Shown here one piece after another: positions 42,346 to 51,391 of a DNA stretch of 64,000 bases. The stretch is taken from positions 2,480,001 through 2,544,000 of the forward strand of contig NZ_CP172882.1 of the NCBI RefSeq assembly GCF_050529585.1, given 5' to 3'. The notes beneath the pieces are model-generated. The model was not told where the DNA came from. It worked only from the letters and a program-made list of their open reading frames with translations, and did no database searches. The translations under genes were made by a program, and so were the position numbers. Source of the stretch: Enterococcus_D sp050529585. Its GTDB lineage: Bacteria; Bacillota; Bacilli; Lactobacillales; Enterococcaceae. Position 1 is the first letter of the stretch; every line of letters starts with the position of its first letter.

Positions 42346-43419
42346 TTATTTCCGATACATCTTCAACTCCAAAAACAAGTCATTATAGATACCCAAATAC
42401 TCGGAGCCTAAATTTTCATAGACTTCCAGATGCTGCATCAGTTCATCAGATGGATAAAATTGCTCGTCTTGTGTGATGTCATCCGGCAGCAAGTCTATTG
42501 CTGCTTCATTCGGTGTCGAATAACCGATATATTCCGCATTTTGCGCAGCATTTTCTGGTTCCAGCATAAAGTTCAAGAATGCATAAGCACCTTCTTCATT
42601 TTGGGAAGTTTTCGGAATGACCATATTATCAAACCAAAGATTAGAACCTTCCGAAGGAATCACGTAATGGATGTGTTCGTTTTCGTACATCATGTCGGCT
42701 GCTTCACCTGAGAAAGTCACGGCTACCGATGCTTCTTCATTGGCCATATACATTTTTATTTCGTCGGCGACGATTGCCTTAATGTTTGGTGTCATAGTTC
42801 GTAATTTATTGAAGGCTTCTTGCAATTCATCTTCATTCTTACTATTCAGTGAATAACCCAAACTGTCTAAACCTAACCCAATCACTTCCCGAGCGCCATC
42901 GATCAGCATGATACTGTCTTTCAATTCTGGTTTCCAAAGATCATCCCATTCGGTGATCTCTCCTTCATCAAAGAATTTATCATTATAGACGATGCCTAAT
43001 GTGCCCCAGAAATAGGGGATCGAGTACTGATTGCCTGGGTCAAAACTAAGGTCTAAGAAGCGGGCATCGATATTGTCTAAGCCTTTGATTTTATTATGAT
43101 CCAATGGTTTCAACAAGTTTTCTTCCATCATCTTTTGGATCATGTACTCACTTGGAATAGCGATATCATAAGATGTGCCGCCTTGTTGAATTTTGGTGAA
43201 CATGGCTTCATTGGAATCAAATGTTTCATAATTGACTTTGTAACCTGTTTCTTCTTCGAACTTGGTCAATAGGTCAGGATCGATATAATCGCCCCAGTTA
43301 TAAATATTCAAGACTTTGGCCCCTGCCATGCCAGAAGAATGTTCTAGTTCACGAACACCGAAGAGCAAAATAAGGACGATCGCAACAATTCCGATAATCA
43401 AAGATTGTAGTCGTTTCAT
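42346..43419 (-). CDS. potD: Spermidine/putrescine-binding protein PotD
   Basis: Extracytoplasmic polyamine receptor (357 aa). Mature region begins KVLNIYNWGDYIDPDLL, the hallmark of PotD/PotF; an NLWFDNMVIPKTS segment and a GYSTPNE segment follow. It has an N-terminal membrane helix (about 7-23) but no lipobox Cys, so it may be membrane-anchored rather than lipidated. The ATG overlaps the potC stop as ATGA. Last gene of the pot operon, followed by a strong terminator. Confidence 0.93.
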   Translation of the reverse strand: MKRLQSLIIGIVAIVLILLFGVRELEHSSGMAGAKVLNIYNWGDYIDPDLLTKFEEETGYKVNYETFDSNEAMFTKIQQGGTSYDIAIPSEYMIQKMMEENLLKPLDHNKIKGLDNIDARFLDLSFDPGNQYSIPYFWGTLGIVYNDKFFDEGEITEWDDLWKPELKDSIMLIDGAREVIGLGLDSLGYSLNSKNEDELQEAFNKLRTMTPNIKAIVADEIKMYMANEEASVAVTFSGEAADMMYENEHIHYVIPSEGSNLWFDNMVIPKTSQNEEGAYAFLNFMLEPENAAQNAEYIGYSTPNEAAIDLLPDDITQDEQFYPSDELMQHLEVYENLGSEYLGIYNDLFLELKMYRK

Positions 43420-44258
43420 CGCAGATTTGCCACCTCCACTTGATTCCGGCGGTTTTTCCGCAATTTTTTCGAGACGTTTTCTTTACTGATAAAGTAGTAG
43501 CCAACCACAAGGATCATTGAGAATAAGAAAACCAATGTGCTCAATGCGTTGATTTCCAAACTGATTCCTTGTCGAGCCCGTGAATAGATTTCAACCGACA
43601 GTGTGCTAAAGCCATTCCCTGTTACGAAGAATGTCACGGCGAAATCGTCTAATGAGTAAGTAAATGCCATAAAGTAGCCAGCAATAATCCCTGGTGTCAA
43701 AAATGGCAAAATGATATTTTTGATGACTTGCAGATTATTGGCGCCTAAATCACGGGCGGCATCGATCATCGAATCGTTCATCTCCTGCAGTTTTGGCAAG
43801 ACCATTAAAACAACGATAGGAATACTAAAGGCAACATGGGAAAGCAAAACGCTAAAGAACCCTAAACTAAACCCACGGAATAAGTTGCCGATCATGGTGA
43901 AGAAAATCAAGAAACTGGCACCGATGATAACATCTGGCGAGACCAATAAAATATTATTCAAACTCAATAAAGCTGTGCGTGTTCGGCGTTTTCTTGTATA
44001 GTATATGCCCATCGCCCCAAAGGTACCAATGGCTGTTGCCAACAATGCCGACAAGAAAGCCAACATGAAGGTATTCAAAACAATGATCATCAAGCGGGTA
44101 TCTTGAAAGACGGACTGATAATGTTCAAATGTAAACCCAGTAAAGGCGTTCATGGTTCCGCCGGCATTAAAAGAATAGAATATTAAGTAAAAAATTGGGA
44201 CATACAATAAGATAAAGACCACGATCAGATACAGATTCGACCAGCGAAATGATTTCAT
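43416..44258 (-). CDS. potC: Polyamine ABC transporter permease PotC
   Basis: Permease (280 aa), six membrane spans, EAA-type loop DAARDLGANNLQVIKNIILP. The usual TYSLDDFAVTFFVTG segment near the end of the transport fold is present. Overlaps potB stop and potD start by 4 bases each, so strictly coupled. GGGGGG-rich ribosome site upstream. Confidence 0.93.
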   Translation of the reverse strand: MKSFRWSNLYLIVVFILLYVPIFYLIFYSFNAGGTMNAFTGFTFEHYQSVFQDTRLMIIVLNTFMLAFLSALLATAIGTFGAMGIYYTRKRRTRTALLSLNNILLVSPDVIIGASFLIFFTMIGNLFRGFSLGFFSVLLSHVAFSIPIVVLMVLPKLQEMNDSMIDAARDLGANNLQVIKNIILPFLTPGIIAGYFMAFTYSLDDFAVTFFVTGNGFSTLSVEIYSRARQGISLEINALSTLVFLFSMILVVGYYFISKENVSKKLRKNRRNQVEVANLR

Positions 44259-45064
44259 TTGCGTTGCCCCCCTTTCTTCTTCTCACCCGTCAGCAGCATC
44301 ACAATAAACATGGCAATGATCAAAATCACACCGATCGTTGACCCCATGCCCCAGTTTTGCGTAACAAGAAAGTGCTGTTCAATAGCTGTACCAAGGGTGA
44401 TCACGCGATTGCCGCCAATCAGACGGGTCAGCATGAATAGCGAGAGTGATGGGATAAAGACTGCTTGGACACCGCTTTTGACCCCATTCAAAGACAATGG
44501 AAAAATCACGCGGCGGAATGTTTCAAAACTGTTTGCACCTAAGTCACGACTCGCACTGATCAAAGAGGGATTCAATTCTTCTAACGCATTGAATATCGGC
44601 ATGATCATAAATGGCAGTTCAATGTAAACCGCCACCGTTAAGAAGCTGAAATCGGTAAATAAAATCTGTTTTGGTCCCACACCCATGATTTCCAAAAAGT
44701 TGTTGACACTGCCATGAATACCAAAGATACCAATGAAGGCATAGGCTTTCAGCAGCAAATTGACCCACGTCGGTAAGATGATCAACAATAACCACAAGTC
44801 TTTATGACGCAACTTGGTCAAAAAGTAGGCTGTTGGATAACTGATGACCAAAGTGATCAATGTGATCAAAAAGGCATACCAAACCGAGTTCAAGGTCATG
44901 ATCAAGTATTTTCCTGATCCTAAGTAACTTTGATAATTGACCAGTGAAAAGTTGCCATTCATATCAAAAAAGGATTGATAAATAATCAACAATACTGGTG
45001 CGATGACAAATAGCAATAACCAAAAGATATAGGGTATCGCATAAAAACGACGCATTTTCGTCAA
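44255..45064 (-). CDS. potB: Polyamine ABC transporter permease PotB
   Basis: Permease (269 aa), six spans, EAA loop SASRDLGANSFETFRRVIFPLS, with the typical P-T-W-V-N-L-L motif. TTG 45064 is the supported start since AGGAGGG lies 8 bases upstream; the ATG three codons later would be too far from it. 12 bp after potA. Confidence 0.92.
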   Translation of the reverse strand: MTKMRRFYAIPYIFWLLLFVIAPVLLIIYQSFFDMNGNFSLVNYQSYLGSGKYLIMTLNSVWYAFLITLITLVISYPTAYFLTKLRHKDLWLLLIILPTWVNLLLKAYAFIGIFGIHGSVNNFLEIMGVGPKQILFTDFSFLTVAVYIELPFMIMPIFNALEELNPSLISASRDLGANSFETFRRVIFPLSLNGVKSGVQAVFIPSLSLFMLTRLIGGNRVITLGTAIEQHFLVTQNWGMGSTIGVILIIAMFIVMLLTGEKKKGGQRK

Positions 45065-45076
45065 CGTGCTTCCCTC

Positions 45077-46165
45077 CTAATCTTCGTAACTTTCTAAACG
45101 CGCATCAAAATCTTCTTCAGACTCATTGAACCGCATGACATGGATATCTTCCGGCTCAAAAGATAACCCGATTTTGCTGCCTTCAACGGCTTTCCGGGTG
45201 GAATGGACCATCCACTCATTGCCTTGTTCGTCATAGCAGATAATTTCATAATGGACACCGCGGAACAATTGGGTATCGACTTCGACAACCAGTTTTCCTT
45301 TATCTAGGGTCGTCAAACTAAGATCTTCTGGGCGAATCACGATTTCTACGGCTTCATTTGGCCGCATACCACCATCGACACATTCAAATCGTTTGCCAAC
45401 AAATTCCACTAAATTGTCTTCGATCATCGTACCATTAACGATATTGCTTTCACCAACAAAGTCGGCCACAAAATGGTTGATCGGTTCATCATAAATATCC
45501 ACAGGGGTACCGCTTTGAATGATTTTCCCTTTGTTCATCACAAAAATCTCATCACTCATAGCCAATGCTTCCTCTTGATCATGGGTCACGAAGATAAAAG
45601 TGATACCTAATCTTTGTTGCAGTTCGCGCAATTCGTATTGCATATCTGTCCGCAATTTCAAGTCTAGAGCAGATAATGGTTCATCCAATAACAAGACTTT
45701 CGGTTCATTCACAATTGCCCGAGCAATCGCCACCCGTTGTCGCTGACCACCAGACATTTCACTGATTTCACGGTTTTCATAGCCAGGTAATTGCACTAAA
45801 CGCAATGCATCCAAGACTTTTTTCTTGATTTCGTCTTTCGGTAGTTTCTTGATCCGCAAGCCGAATGCCACGTTTTCGAAGACATTCATATGGGGAAACA
45901 ACGCATAATCCTGAAAAACCGTGTTGACTTGTCGTTGGTTTGCTGGCACATCATTGATGCGTTGGCCATCAAAATACACATCGCCTTCAGTTGCATCAGA
46001 AAAACCAGCAATGATCCGCAAAATAGTTGTTTTCCCACATCCCGAAGGACCTAGCAATGTATAGAAACGCCCTTCTTCTATATCAAAATTGACACTTTTC
46101 AATACGGTTTCGTCATCATCAAATCGCTTCACGACATTGTTGAATGAAATAATTGTTTTTCCCAC
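45077..46165 (-). CDS. potA: Polyamine ABC transporter ATPase PotA
   Basis: ATPase (362 aa) energising PotBC. Walker A GPSGCGKT 39-46, signature MSGGQRQRVAIARA, Walker B VLLLDEPLSALD, switch His THDQEEA. C-terminal TOBE domain (about 280-355). GTG start with AGGAGG upstream. 17 bp after the regulator gene. Confidence 0.94.
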   Translation of the reverse strand: MGKTIISFNNVVKRFDDDETVLKSVNFDIEEGRFYTLLGPSGCGKTTILRIIAGFSDATEGDVYFDGQRINDVPANQRQVNTVFQDYALFPHMNVFENVAFGLRIKKLPKDEIKKKVLDALRLVQLPGYENREISEMSGGQRQRVAIARAIVNEPKVLLLDEPLSALDLKLRTDMQYELRELQQRLGITFIFVTHDQEEALAMSDEIFVMNKGKIIQSGTPVDIYDEPINHFVADFVGESNIVNGTMIEDNLVEFVGKRFECVDGGMRPNEAVEIVIRPEDLSLTTLDKGKLVVEVDTQLFRGVHYEIICYDEQGNEWMVHSTRKAVEGSKIGLSFEPEDIHVMRFNESEEDFDARLESYED

Positions 46166-46182
46166 ACTTCTTCCTCCTGTAC

Positions 46183-46725
46183 TTATAAATAAGAATCTGT
46201 GACGACAACCAGCACACGGCTTTTTTGACGTCCTATATTTTTTAATTGATGCGGCTCTGACGCCTGATAATAAATGGATTGTCCTTTGCGGGCTTTGTAT
46301 TGTGTATCCCCTAAAGTCAATGCAATGGTTCCATCCAGCACATAGATAAATGTTTCTGCCAAGGATGGCTCAAACGTCTTGTATTCGCCCTCTTTTTCGA
46401 AAGTCAAGACAATAGGTTCCATTTCTTTCTCGTTAGAATCGGGGATCAACCATTTGAGTTCATACCCATTTTCCTCATCTAAATAACGGGTACTGTCTTC
46501 TTCTCGATAAACGATTTGGTGATGGACATGATCTTCGCGGAAAAATTCTTCCGGGCTCACCCCAAGAACCTCTAATATCGTGAAAAAAGTTTCCATTGAA
46601 GGCGAACTTAAATCTCTTTCCAATTGGGATATATAACCTTTGGTCAAATCAGTCCGTTCACCCAACTCTTCTTGTGTTAGATTTTTTTGCACTCTTAGAT
46701 TTCGCAGCTTCTCACCAATTTCCAT
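46183..46725 (-). CDS. XRE-cupin transcriptional regulator of the pot operon (PuuR-like)
   Basis: Regulator (180 aa) with N-terminal XRE helix-turn-helix (about 6-60; LRVQKNLTQEELGERTDLTKGYISQLE) and C-terminal cupin (about 105-178; FEPSLAETFIYVLDGTIAL). First gene of the pot operon, so most likely a polyamine-responsive autoregulator. GGAGGG precedes the ATG. Confidence 0.9.
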   Translation of the reverse strand: MEIGEKLRNLRVQKNLTQEELGERTDLTKGYISQLERDLSSPSMETFFTILEVLGVSPEEFFREDHVHHQIVYREEDSTRYLDEENGYELKWLIPDSNEKEMEPIVLTFEKEGEYKTFEPSLAETFIYVLDGTIALTLGDTQYKARKGQSIYYQASEPHQLKNIGRQKSRVLVVVTDSYL

Positions 46726-46755
46726 AGGCTATTCCCTCCTGAACATGCATGAATT

Positions 46756-46791
46756 TAAACAAAAGTTTGCTATAAGTAAACTTCATGTTTA
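46756..46791 (-). promoter_or_regulatory. Inverted repeat upstream of the pot operon
   Basis: TAAACAAAAGTTT / AAACTTCATGTTTA around GCTATAAGT, 30-65 bp ahead of the regulator start: candidate operator for the XRE-cupin protein. Confidence 0.5.
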
Positions 46792-47096
46792 ATTTCACCT
46801 TTTCCAGTATACAAATAAATATAAAAAAAACAAGTATTTTTTCACAAAAACACAGACTTTTTTCGTGGGGTATTTTTGATAGACCAAGGTTGCTTGACTA
46901 AGTGGAATGACTGTTTGTAAAAACTGCTGCGTCTGTTTCTGCTTATTCATTTAGTGTATCTGAGAAGCGGCTATTTCACCAAATATCTGTTTCTCCATTC
47001 ATGGCCCTGATCAAATCACAGCTTTTCTCACTTCAAGAATCAAAAATGATGGCGCTTGTGGTATCATGGGTACAAACAACCAAAGGAGGGTCAGTT

Positions 47097-48083
47097 ATGA
47101 CCAGTTTTTCTGTTTTTCGCGTAGCCAATGAACCTGAATTTTCGGCAAAAGTAACCACTGCTACTTTAAATGATCTGCCTGCAGGTGATGTCTTGATTCG
47201 TGTCGCCTATTCTGATGTCAATTATAAAGATGCCTTAGCGGCGAAAGAAAACGGCGGCGTGATTCGCAGCTATCCGATGACCCCTGGTATCGATTTAGCT
47301 GGAGAAGTAATTGACAGTCAATCAGCTGCCTTTGCCCCAGGAGATCAAGTCTTACTGACAGGCTATGGATTGGGAGTTTCTCATCCTGGCGGATACAGTC
47401 AGTATCAGCGCGTCCCTGCAAAATGGCTCATCAAGAGACCGGATGCCTTAGCGGCGAAAGACAGCATGATTTATGGTACCGCAGGTTTTACAGCCGCTCT
47501 AGCTGTTCAAGCATTAGAAGACTTGCAACTTGAAAAATCGGCCGCTATCTTAGTAACGGGTGCCAGCGGTGGTGTGGGCAGTGTCAGCATCGCTTTATTA
47601 AAAAAAATAGGCTATACCAACATCATTGCCCTTTCTCGCAAAAAAGACGCCCAATGGTTATACGATTTAGGCGCTCATGCAATCGTGACGCCAGCAGAAG
47701 TGATGCCTGAGAAAATCAAACCATTGGCCAAACAACAATTTTCGGCTGTCATCGATACGGTTGGCGGTGAATTGATTGGTGCATTCCTGCCCCAAATCGC
47801 TTATGGCGGCGGCGCATTCCTTTGCGGCAATGCAGGTGGAATCAAACTGGAAACAACCGTCCTCCCCTTTATTTTGCGGGGGATCCGGGTAGTAGGGATC
47901 GATTCTGTCAATGTTGCGCATGATAGACGAATAGCACTTTGGGAAAAATTAGCTGGCGAATGGTCTGTCATTGATCAATTGAAAACACAATCGATTTCTT
48001 TGGCTCAGTTGCCCACTACACTAGAAGCCTTATTAGCTGGAACCCATCAAGGCCGAACCATCGTGGAGGTGGCTTTGGACTGA
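47097..48083 (+). CDS. Quinone oxidoreductase, YhdH/YhfP (acrylyl-CoA reductase-like) family
   Basis: NADPH-dependent medium-chain reductase without zinc (328 aa). GroES-like N-terminal half, Rossmann motif VTGASGGVGSVSIALLKK, and the YhdH-type PGIDLAGEV segment. ATG 47097 follows AAAGGAGGG; earlier in-frame ATG codons have no ribosome site. Its TGA overlaps the coaB ATG, so it is in the coaBC operon. Confidence 0.87.
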   Translation: MTSFSVFRVANEPEFSAKVTTATLNDLPAGDVLIRVAYSDVNYKDALAAKENGGVIRSYPMTPGIDLAGEVIDSQSAAFAPGDQVLLTGYGLGVSHPGGYSQYQRVPAKWLIKRPDALAAKDSMIYGTAGFTAALAVQALEDLQLEKSAAILVTGASGGVGSVSIALLKKIGYTNIIALSRKKDAQWLYDLGAHAIVTPAEVMPEKIKPLAKQQFSAVIDTVGGELIGAFLPQIAYGGGAFLCGNAGGIKLETTVLPFILRGIRVVGIDSVNVAHDRRIALWEKLAGEWSVIDQLKTQSISLAQLPTTLEALLAGTHQGRTIVEVALD

Positions 48084-48835
48084 TGAATATTTTGATTACC
48101 GCTGGCGGCACATCTGAAAGAATCGATGATGTCCGAGCCATTACCAATCATTCGACTGGTGCCTTAGGTCAAGCACTGGCTCACGCGTGGCTTAAAGATT
48201 CGAGATGTCACATTGATTATGTGACAACCAAAGCAGCCAAGCAGCCGCAAGCAGATCCGCGTTTGACGACTTATTTCATTGAAGGAACCAATGATCTATT
48301 CGAGACATTGCAACACTTATTAACTTCCAAGCGGTATGATGCGGTCATCCACAGTATGGCAGTGAGTGATTTTACTCCAGCAACCAGTTTTTCTGAACCT
48401 GCCTTTTATCAAGCGATCAATCAGGCGTTACCACATTTTGGCAATCAAGTGACCCCAGAACTGATCCAACAAGTTCTGGCAGAACAGGAACAATCAACGG
48501 GAAAAATTTCTTCAGACACCGATCATTTATTTTTGGTTTTGAAGAAAACCCCAAAAGTGATCCAAATCATCAAACAATTGCAACCTGATACCTTGTTGGT
48601 CGGATTCAAATTATTGACCAACGTCACTAAAGAGCAGTTATTCAGCGTCGCCCATACCAGCCTGATCAAAAGTCAGGCGGACTATGTATTGGCCAATGAT
48701 TTGCAGCAGATTGATGGCAGCCAGCACATTGGCTATTTATTGAATCAAACTGGTGAAGTTGGCCAAGGAAAAAATAAGGCTGAATTGGCTGAATTGATCG
48801 TTACAACGCTGCAACAAGACTTGCAACGTGTTTAG
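48083..48835 (+). CDS. coaB: Phosphopantothenate-cysteine ligase CoaB
   Basis: Joins 4'-phosphopantothenate and cysteine in CoA synthesis (250 aa; CTP-dependent in most bacteria). Split-type stand-alone CoaB with ITAGGTSERIDDVRAI, NHSTGALG, HSMAVSDF and a K-(K)-TPK loop. Start ATG 48083 overlaps the upstream TGA. Streptococci and enterococci carry separate coaB and coaC genes, as here. Confidence 0.92.
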   Translation: MNILITAGGTSERIDDVRAITNHSTGALGQALAHAWLKDSRCHIDYVTTKAAKQPQADPRLTTYFIEGTNDLFETLQHLLTSKRYDAVIHSMAVSDFTPATSFSEPAFYQAINQALPHFGNQVTPELIQQVLAEQEQSTGKISSDTDHLFLVLKKTPKVIQIIKQLQPDTLLVGFKLLTNVTKEQLFSVAHTSLIKSQADYVLANDLQQIDGSQHIGYLLNQTGEVGQGKNKAELAELIVTTLQQDLQRV

Positions 48836-48860
48836 TATCTTATGTAAAGGAGAAACAATA

Positions 48861-49418
48861 ATGAAACAAAAACATGTATTACTTGGTATCAGCGGCAGTA
48901 TTTCTGCGTATAAAGCAGCCGATCTAACCAATGAGTTGACAAAAAAAGGCTATGCTGTCGACGTCTTAATGACCAAGAACAGCACACAATTTATCACACC
49001 TTTAACGTTGCAATCATTGTCTAAGCGGCCGATCCATGTCGATGTCATGCAAGAAAAGCAACCGGACCGCATCAACCATATCGAACTAGCCAAGCAAGCC
49101 GATCTCTTCTTATTGGCCCCAGCCAGCGCCAATCTCATCGGTAAACTGGCCCATGGCTTAGCAGACGATTTGATTTCGACCGTTGCATTGGCTTTGCCCT
49201 TGTCAGTTCCTCGTTTGATCGCACCAGCCATGAATACCGTCATGTATCAAAATCCGATCGTCCAACGCAACCTAGCCATTTTACGAGAAGTTGGTTTTGA
49301 AGAAATCGATCCTCGTGAAGCGTTGTTGGCTTGCGGCGATTTTGGCAAAGGTGCACTTGCATCTACTGAAACAATTTTAGAAAAAGCTTTTGAAACTTTA
49401 GAAACACGGAGTGTCTGA
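48861..49418 (+). CDS. coaC: Phosphopantothenoylcysteine decarboxylase CoaC
   Basis: FMN-dependent decarboxylase (185 aa) making 4'-phosphopantetheine. Flavoprotein motif LLGISGSISAYKAA with active-site region, PASANLIGKLAHGLADDL and the PAMNTVMYQNP motif. Start ATG 48861 with AAAGGAG upstream. Confidence 0.93.
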   Translation: MKQKHVLLGISGSISAYKAADLTNELTKKGYAVDVLMTKNSTQFITPLTLQSLSKRPIHVDVMQEKQPDRINHIELAKQADLFLLAPASANLIGKLAHGLADDLISTVALALPLSVPRLIAPAMNTVMYQNPIVQRNLAILREVGFEEIDPREALLACGDFGKGALASTETILEKAFETLETRSV

Positions 49419-49420
49419 CG

Positions 49421-50065
49421 ATGAAAAAACGATCAACCTTTGATTTAGTCTTGACCGCTTTCTTCTTAGGAATCTTGATTTTACTTGCGTCTGTTCCATT
49501 TTTAGGCTTCATTCCATTGGGACCGATCAATGCGACAACGATGCATATTCCCGTCATTATTGCCTCGATCATTTTGGGTCCGCGGATCGGGGGATTCTTG
49601 GGGGGCGCCTTTGGCATCATCAGCATGGTCCGTTCAACACTGATCATCACGCCATTGTCCTTTGTCTTTTCTCCTTTCGTGCCTTTATACGGCAGTGATC
49701 AAGGAAGTTGGAAAGCCATTATCGTGGCATTGATCCCCCGCATCTTGATTGGTGTCGTGCCTTATTTTGTGTTTAAAGGCTGCCAAAAGATGTGGAAAAA
49801 CAAACGACAAAGTTTGGCTTTACTCTTGGCAGGGATTGCTGGTGGATTGACCAACACGATTTTGGTGATGAATTTGATTTACTTCTTGTTTCATCAAGAG
49901 TATGCCAACGTCATTGGCGAAGCCGGACGTGCGATCTATACCGCAATTCTGGGTGTGATTTTGACACAGGGTATCCCAGAGGCCATGGTGGCGGGAATAG
50001 CCACTGCGGCAGTTGCCACTGTGTTGTTAAGACTTGTTGCCAATCGCAATAAAAATCGTATTTAA
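49421..50065 (+). CDS. panT: ECF transporter S component, probable pantothenate transporter PanT
   Basis: Small membrane substrate-capture protein (214 aa), about six hydrophobic segments with ILGPRIGGFLGGAFGI motif of ECF S components. The link to coaB-coaC, 2 bp after coaC, argues for pantothenate as substrate; it would use the shared EcfAA'T module. Confidence 0.82.
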   Translation: MKKRSTFDLVLTAFFLGILILLASVPFLGFIPLGPINATTMHIPVIIASIILGPRIGGFLGGAFGIISMVRSTLIITPLSFVFSPFVPLYGSDQGSWKAIIVALIPRILIGVVPYFVFKGCQKMWKNKRQSLALLLAGIAGGLTNTILVMNLIYFLFHQEYANVIGEAGRAIYTAILGVILTQGIPEAMVAGIATAAVATVLLRLVANRNKNRI

Positions 50066-50109
50066 AAAAATCGGACTGATTATCATCCAGATAATCAATC
50101 CGATTTTTT
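50065..50109 (+). terminator. Terminator after the coaBC-panT operon
   Basis: Stem AAAAAATCGGACTGATTAT / ATAATCAATCCGATTTTTT with one mismatch; T-run follows. Confidence 0.85.
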
Positions 50110-50110
50110 A

Positions 50111-51253
50111 TTATAACGTTTGACCCACTTGCAAAGCTTCAACGAGTTGTTGGTATTGCGCCTCTGTTAAATACTCTTGATAAAAACTCAAATAAAAATC
50201 AATTTCTTCCTGACTCATTTGCCCCGCCATGCGATTGACTTCATCGATCAAAGCGTCAAACTCATCATCTGTCAGCATGAAGGAAGTCCAATCTTCTGAT
50301 GTCGTGGTATCAGTACCATCATAACTGTCATATGTTGAAAATAGTTTTTCTGCTTCGATCACATCTTCTGCAGCCGGAACGGTGACAGATTGATCGCTCT
50401 TTTTGCCAGTAAAAGTAAACGTCATGCCTATTTCCAGTTGTGATTCATCTGCTTGCACCAGATCAACCACCATGGTTTGTTTATTTGTATTGGCATTGAC
50501 CGTGGTTTTGATCGTTATGTCTGAAACGGAATCAAGCATTGATTGCAGTTCATCTAATTGAGTATCTGAATCCTGTTCTTTGGCATACGCAAGATAGTCT
50601 GTCAATTCTGCTTTGGTAAATGTGTGGCTGATTTCGTCGCCTTTTTTTTCAAAGGAATCCCTATCTAACGTGTTGAGATAATCAGCAAAGGTCTCACTAT
50701 TGAAAGTACCCAACATTGGCAATATAGGAGCATCTTTTGTCCGCGTGTCTGCGGTATCTTCTCCCAGATAGCTGTCTAAATCAGCATCGTCTATACGGAT
50801 AAATTTACCTTCAAGATCTGTCACCCCTGGTGTTGATTGATAACGACTATCCCCATAAGCCATCACATATCCCATGAGTGTTTCATAGATATCAGCAGAT
50901 ACATACACTATGTCTGCTTTTGTGTCCATAATCATCGAAACAGGTATAGCTTCTCCACCAAATCCAATCGTCATATCAAGGGATACGGCTTCACTTTCTT
51001 GGTCTTGGACAAATTCTCCAGATACCTTCGTCCCAACGATTTGTGTCATGATCATCGAAGCGTAGATATTGGCTTCAGCATCATAGGCTTGACTGTTTCC
51101 CATGTCAAATTTATCGATAGTCATTGAAAAATCACCTGCATGAAAAGCTTGTTTGCTTGTCAACGCTTCAGAAAATTGTTCTTGCGGCAATTTGGTACAA
51201 GCCCCTAATACAAAGATCAGTCCAACAAATAAACACACTTTGCGCCACTTCAT
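50111..51253 (-). CDS. Hypothetical lipoprotein
   Basis: Exported lipoprotein (380 aa) with signal peptide and lipobox LGAC (Cys19). The acidic, threonine- and aspartate-rich body contains a ~150-residue beta-rich region (residues 40-200) repeated in style by a second one (210-320). No catalytic motif recognised. ATG 51253 is favoured by AAGGGA 10 bases upstream; GTG 51262 lacks a site. Function unknown; resembles secreted lipoproteins with two related beta domains. Confidence 0.7.
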   Translation of the reverse strand: MKWRKVCLFVGLIFVLGACTKLPQEQFSEALTSKQAFHAGDFSMTIDKFDMGNSQAYDAEANIYASMIMTQIVGTKVSGEFVQDQESEAVSLDMTIGFGGEAIPVSMIMDTKADIVYVSADIYETLMGYVMAYGDSRYQSTPGVTDLEGKFIRIDDADLDSYLGEDTADTRTKDAPILPMLGTFNSETFADYLNTLDRDSFEKKGDEISHTFTKAELTDYLAYAKEQDSDTQLDELQSMLDSVSDITIKTTVNANTNKQTMVVDLVQADESQLEIGMTFTFTGKKSDQSVTVPAAEDVIEAEKLFSTYDSYDGTDTTTSEDWTSFMLTDDEFDALIDEVNRMAGQMSQEEIDFYLSFYQEYLTEAQYQQLVEALQVGQTL

Positions 51254-51359
51254 TCTCCTCACTTCCCTTCGTATTCATTGTACCGAACTCCTGAAGCCCT
51301 TACAATTTATATCACTTACAAAGGTAAGATCGTACGTGCCAAGACTGAGGCACGCAAAT

Positions 51360-51386
51360 AAGGCAAGCAGCAGAACTACTTGCCTT
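51360..51386 (-). terminator. Terminator after murB
   Basis: Stem AAGGCAAG / CTTGCCTT immediately past the murB stop on the minus strand, followed by an AT-rich tail. Confidence 0.5.
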
Positions 51387-51391
51387 GTGGG

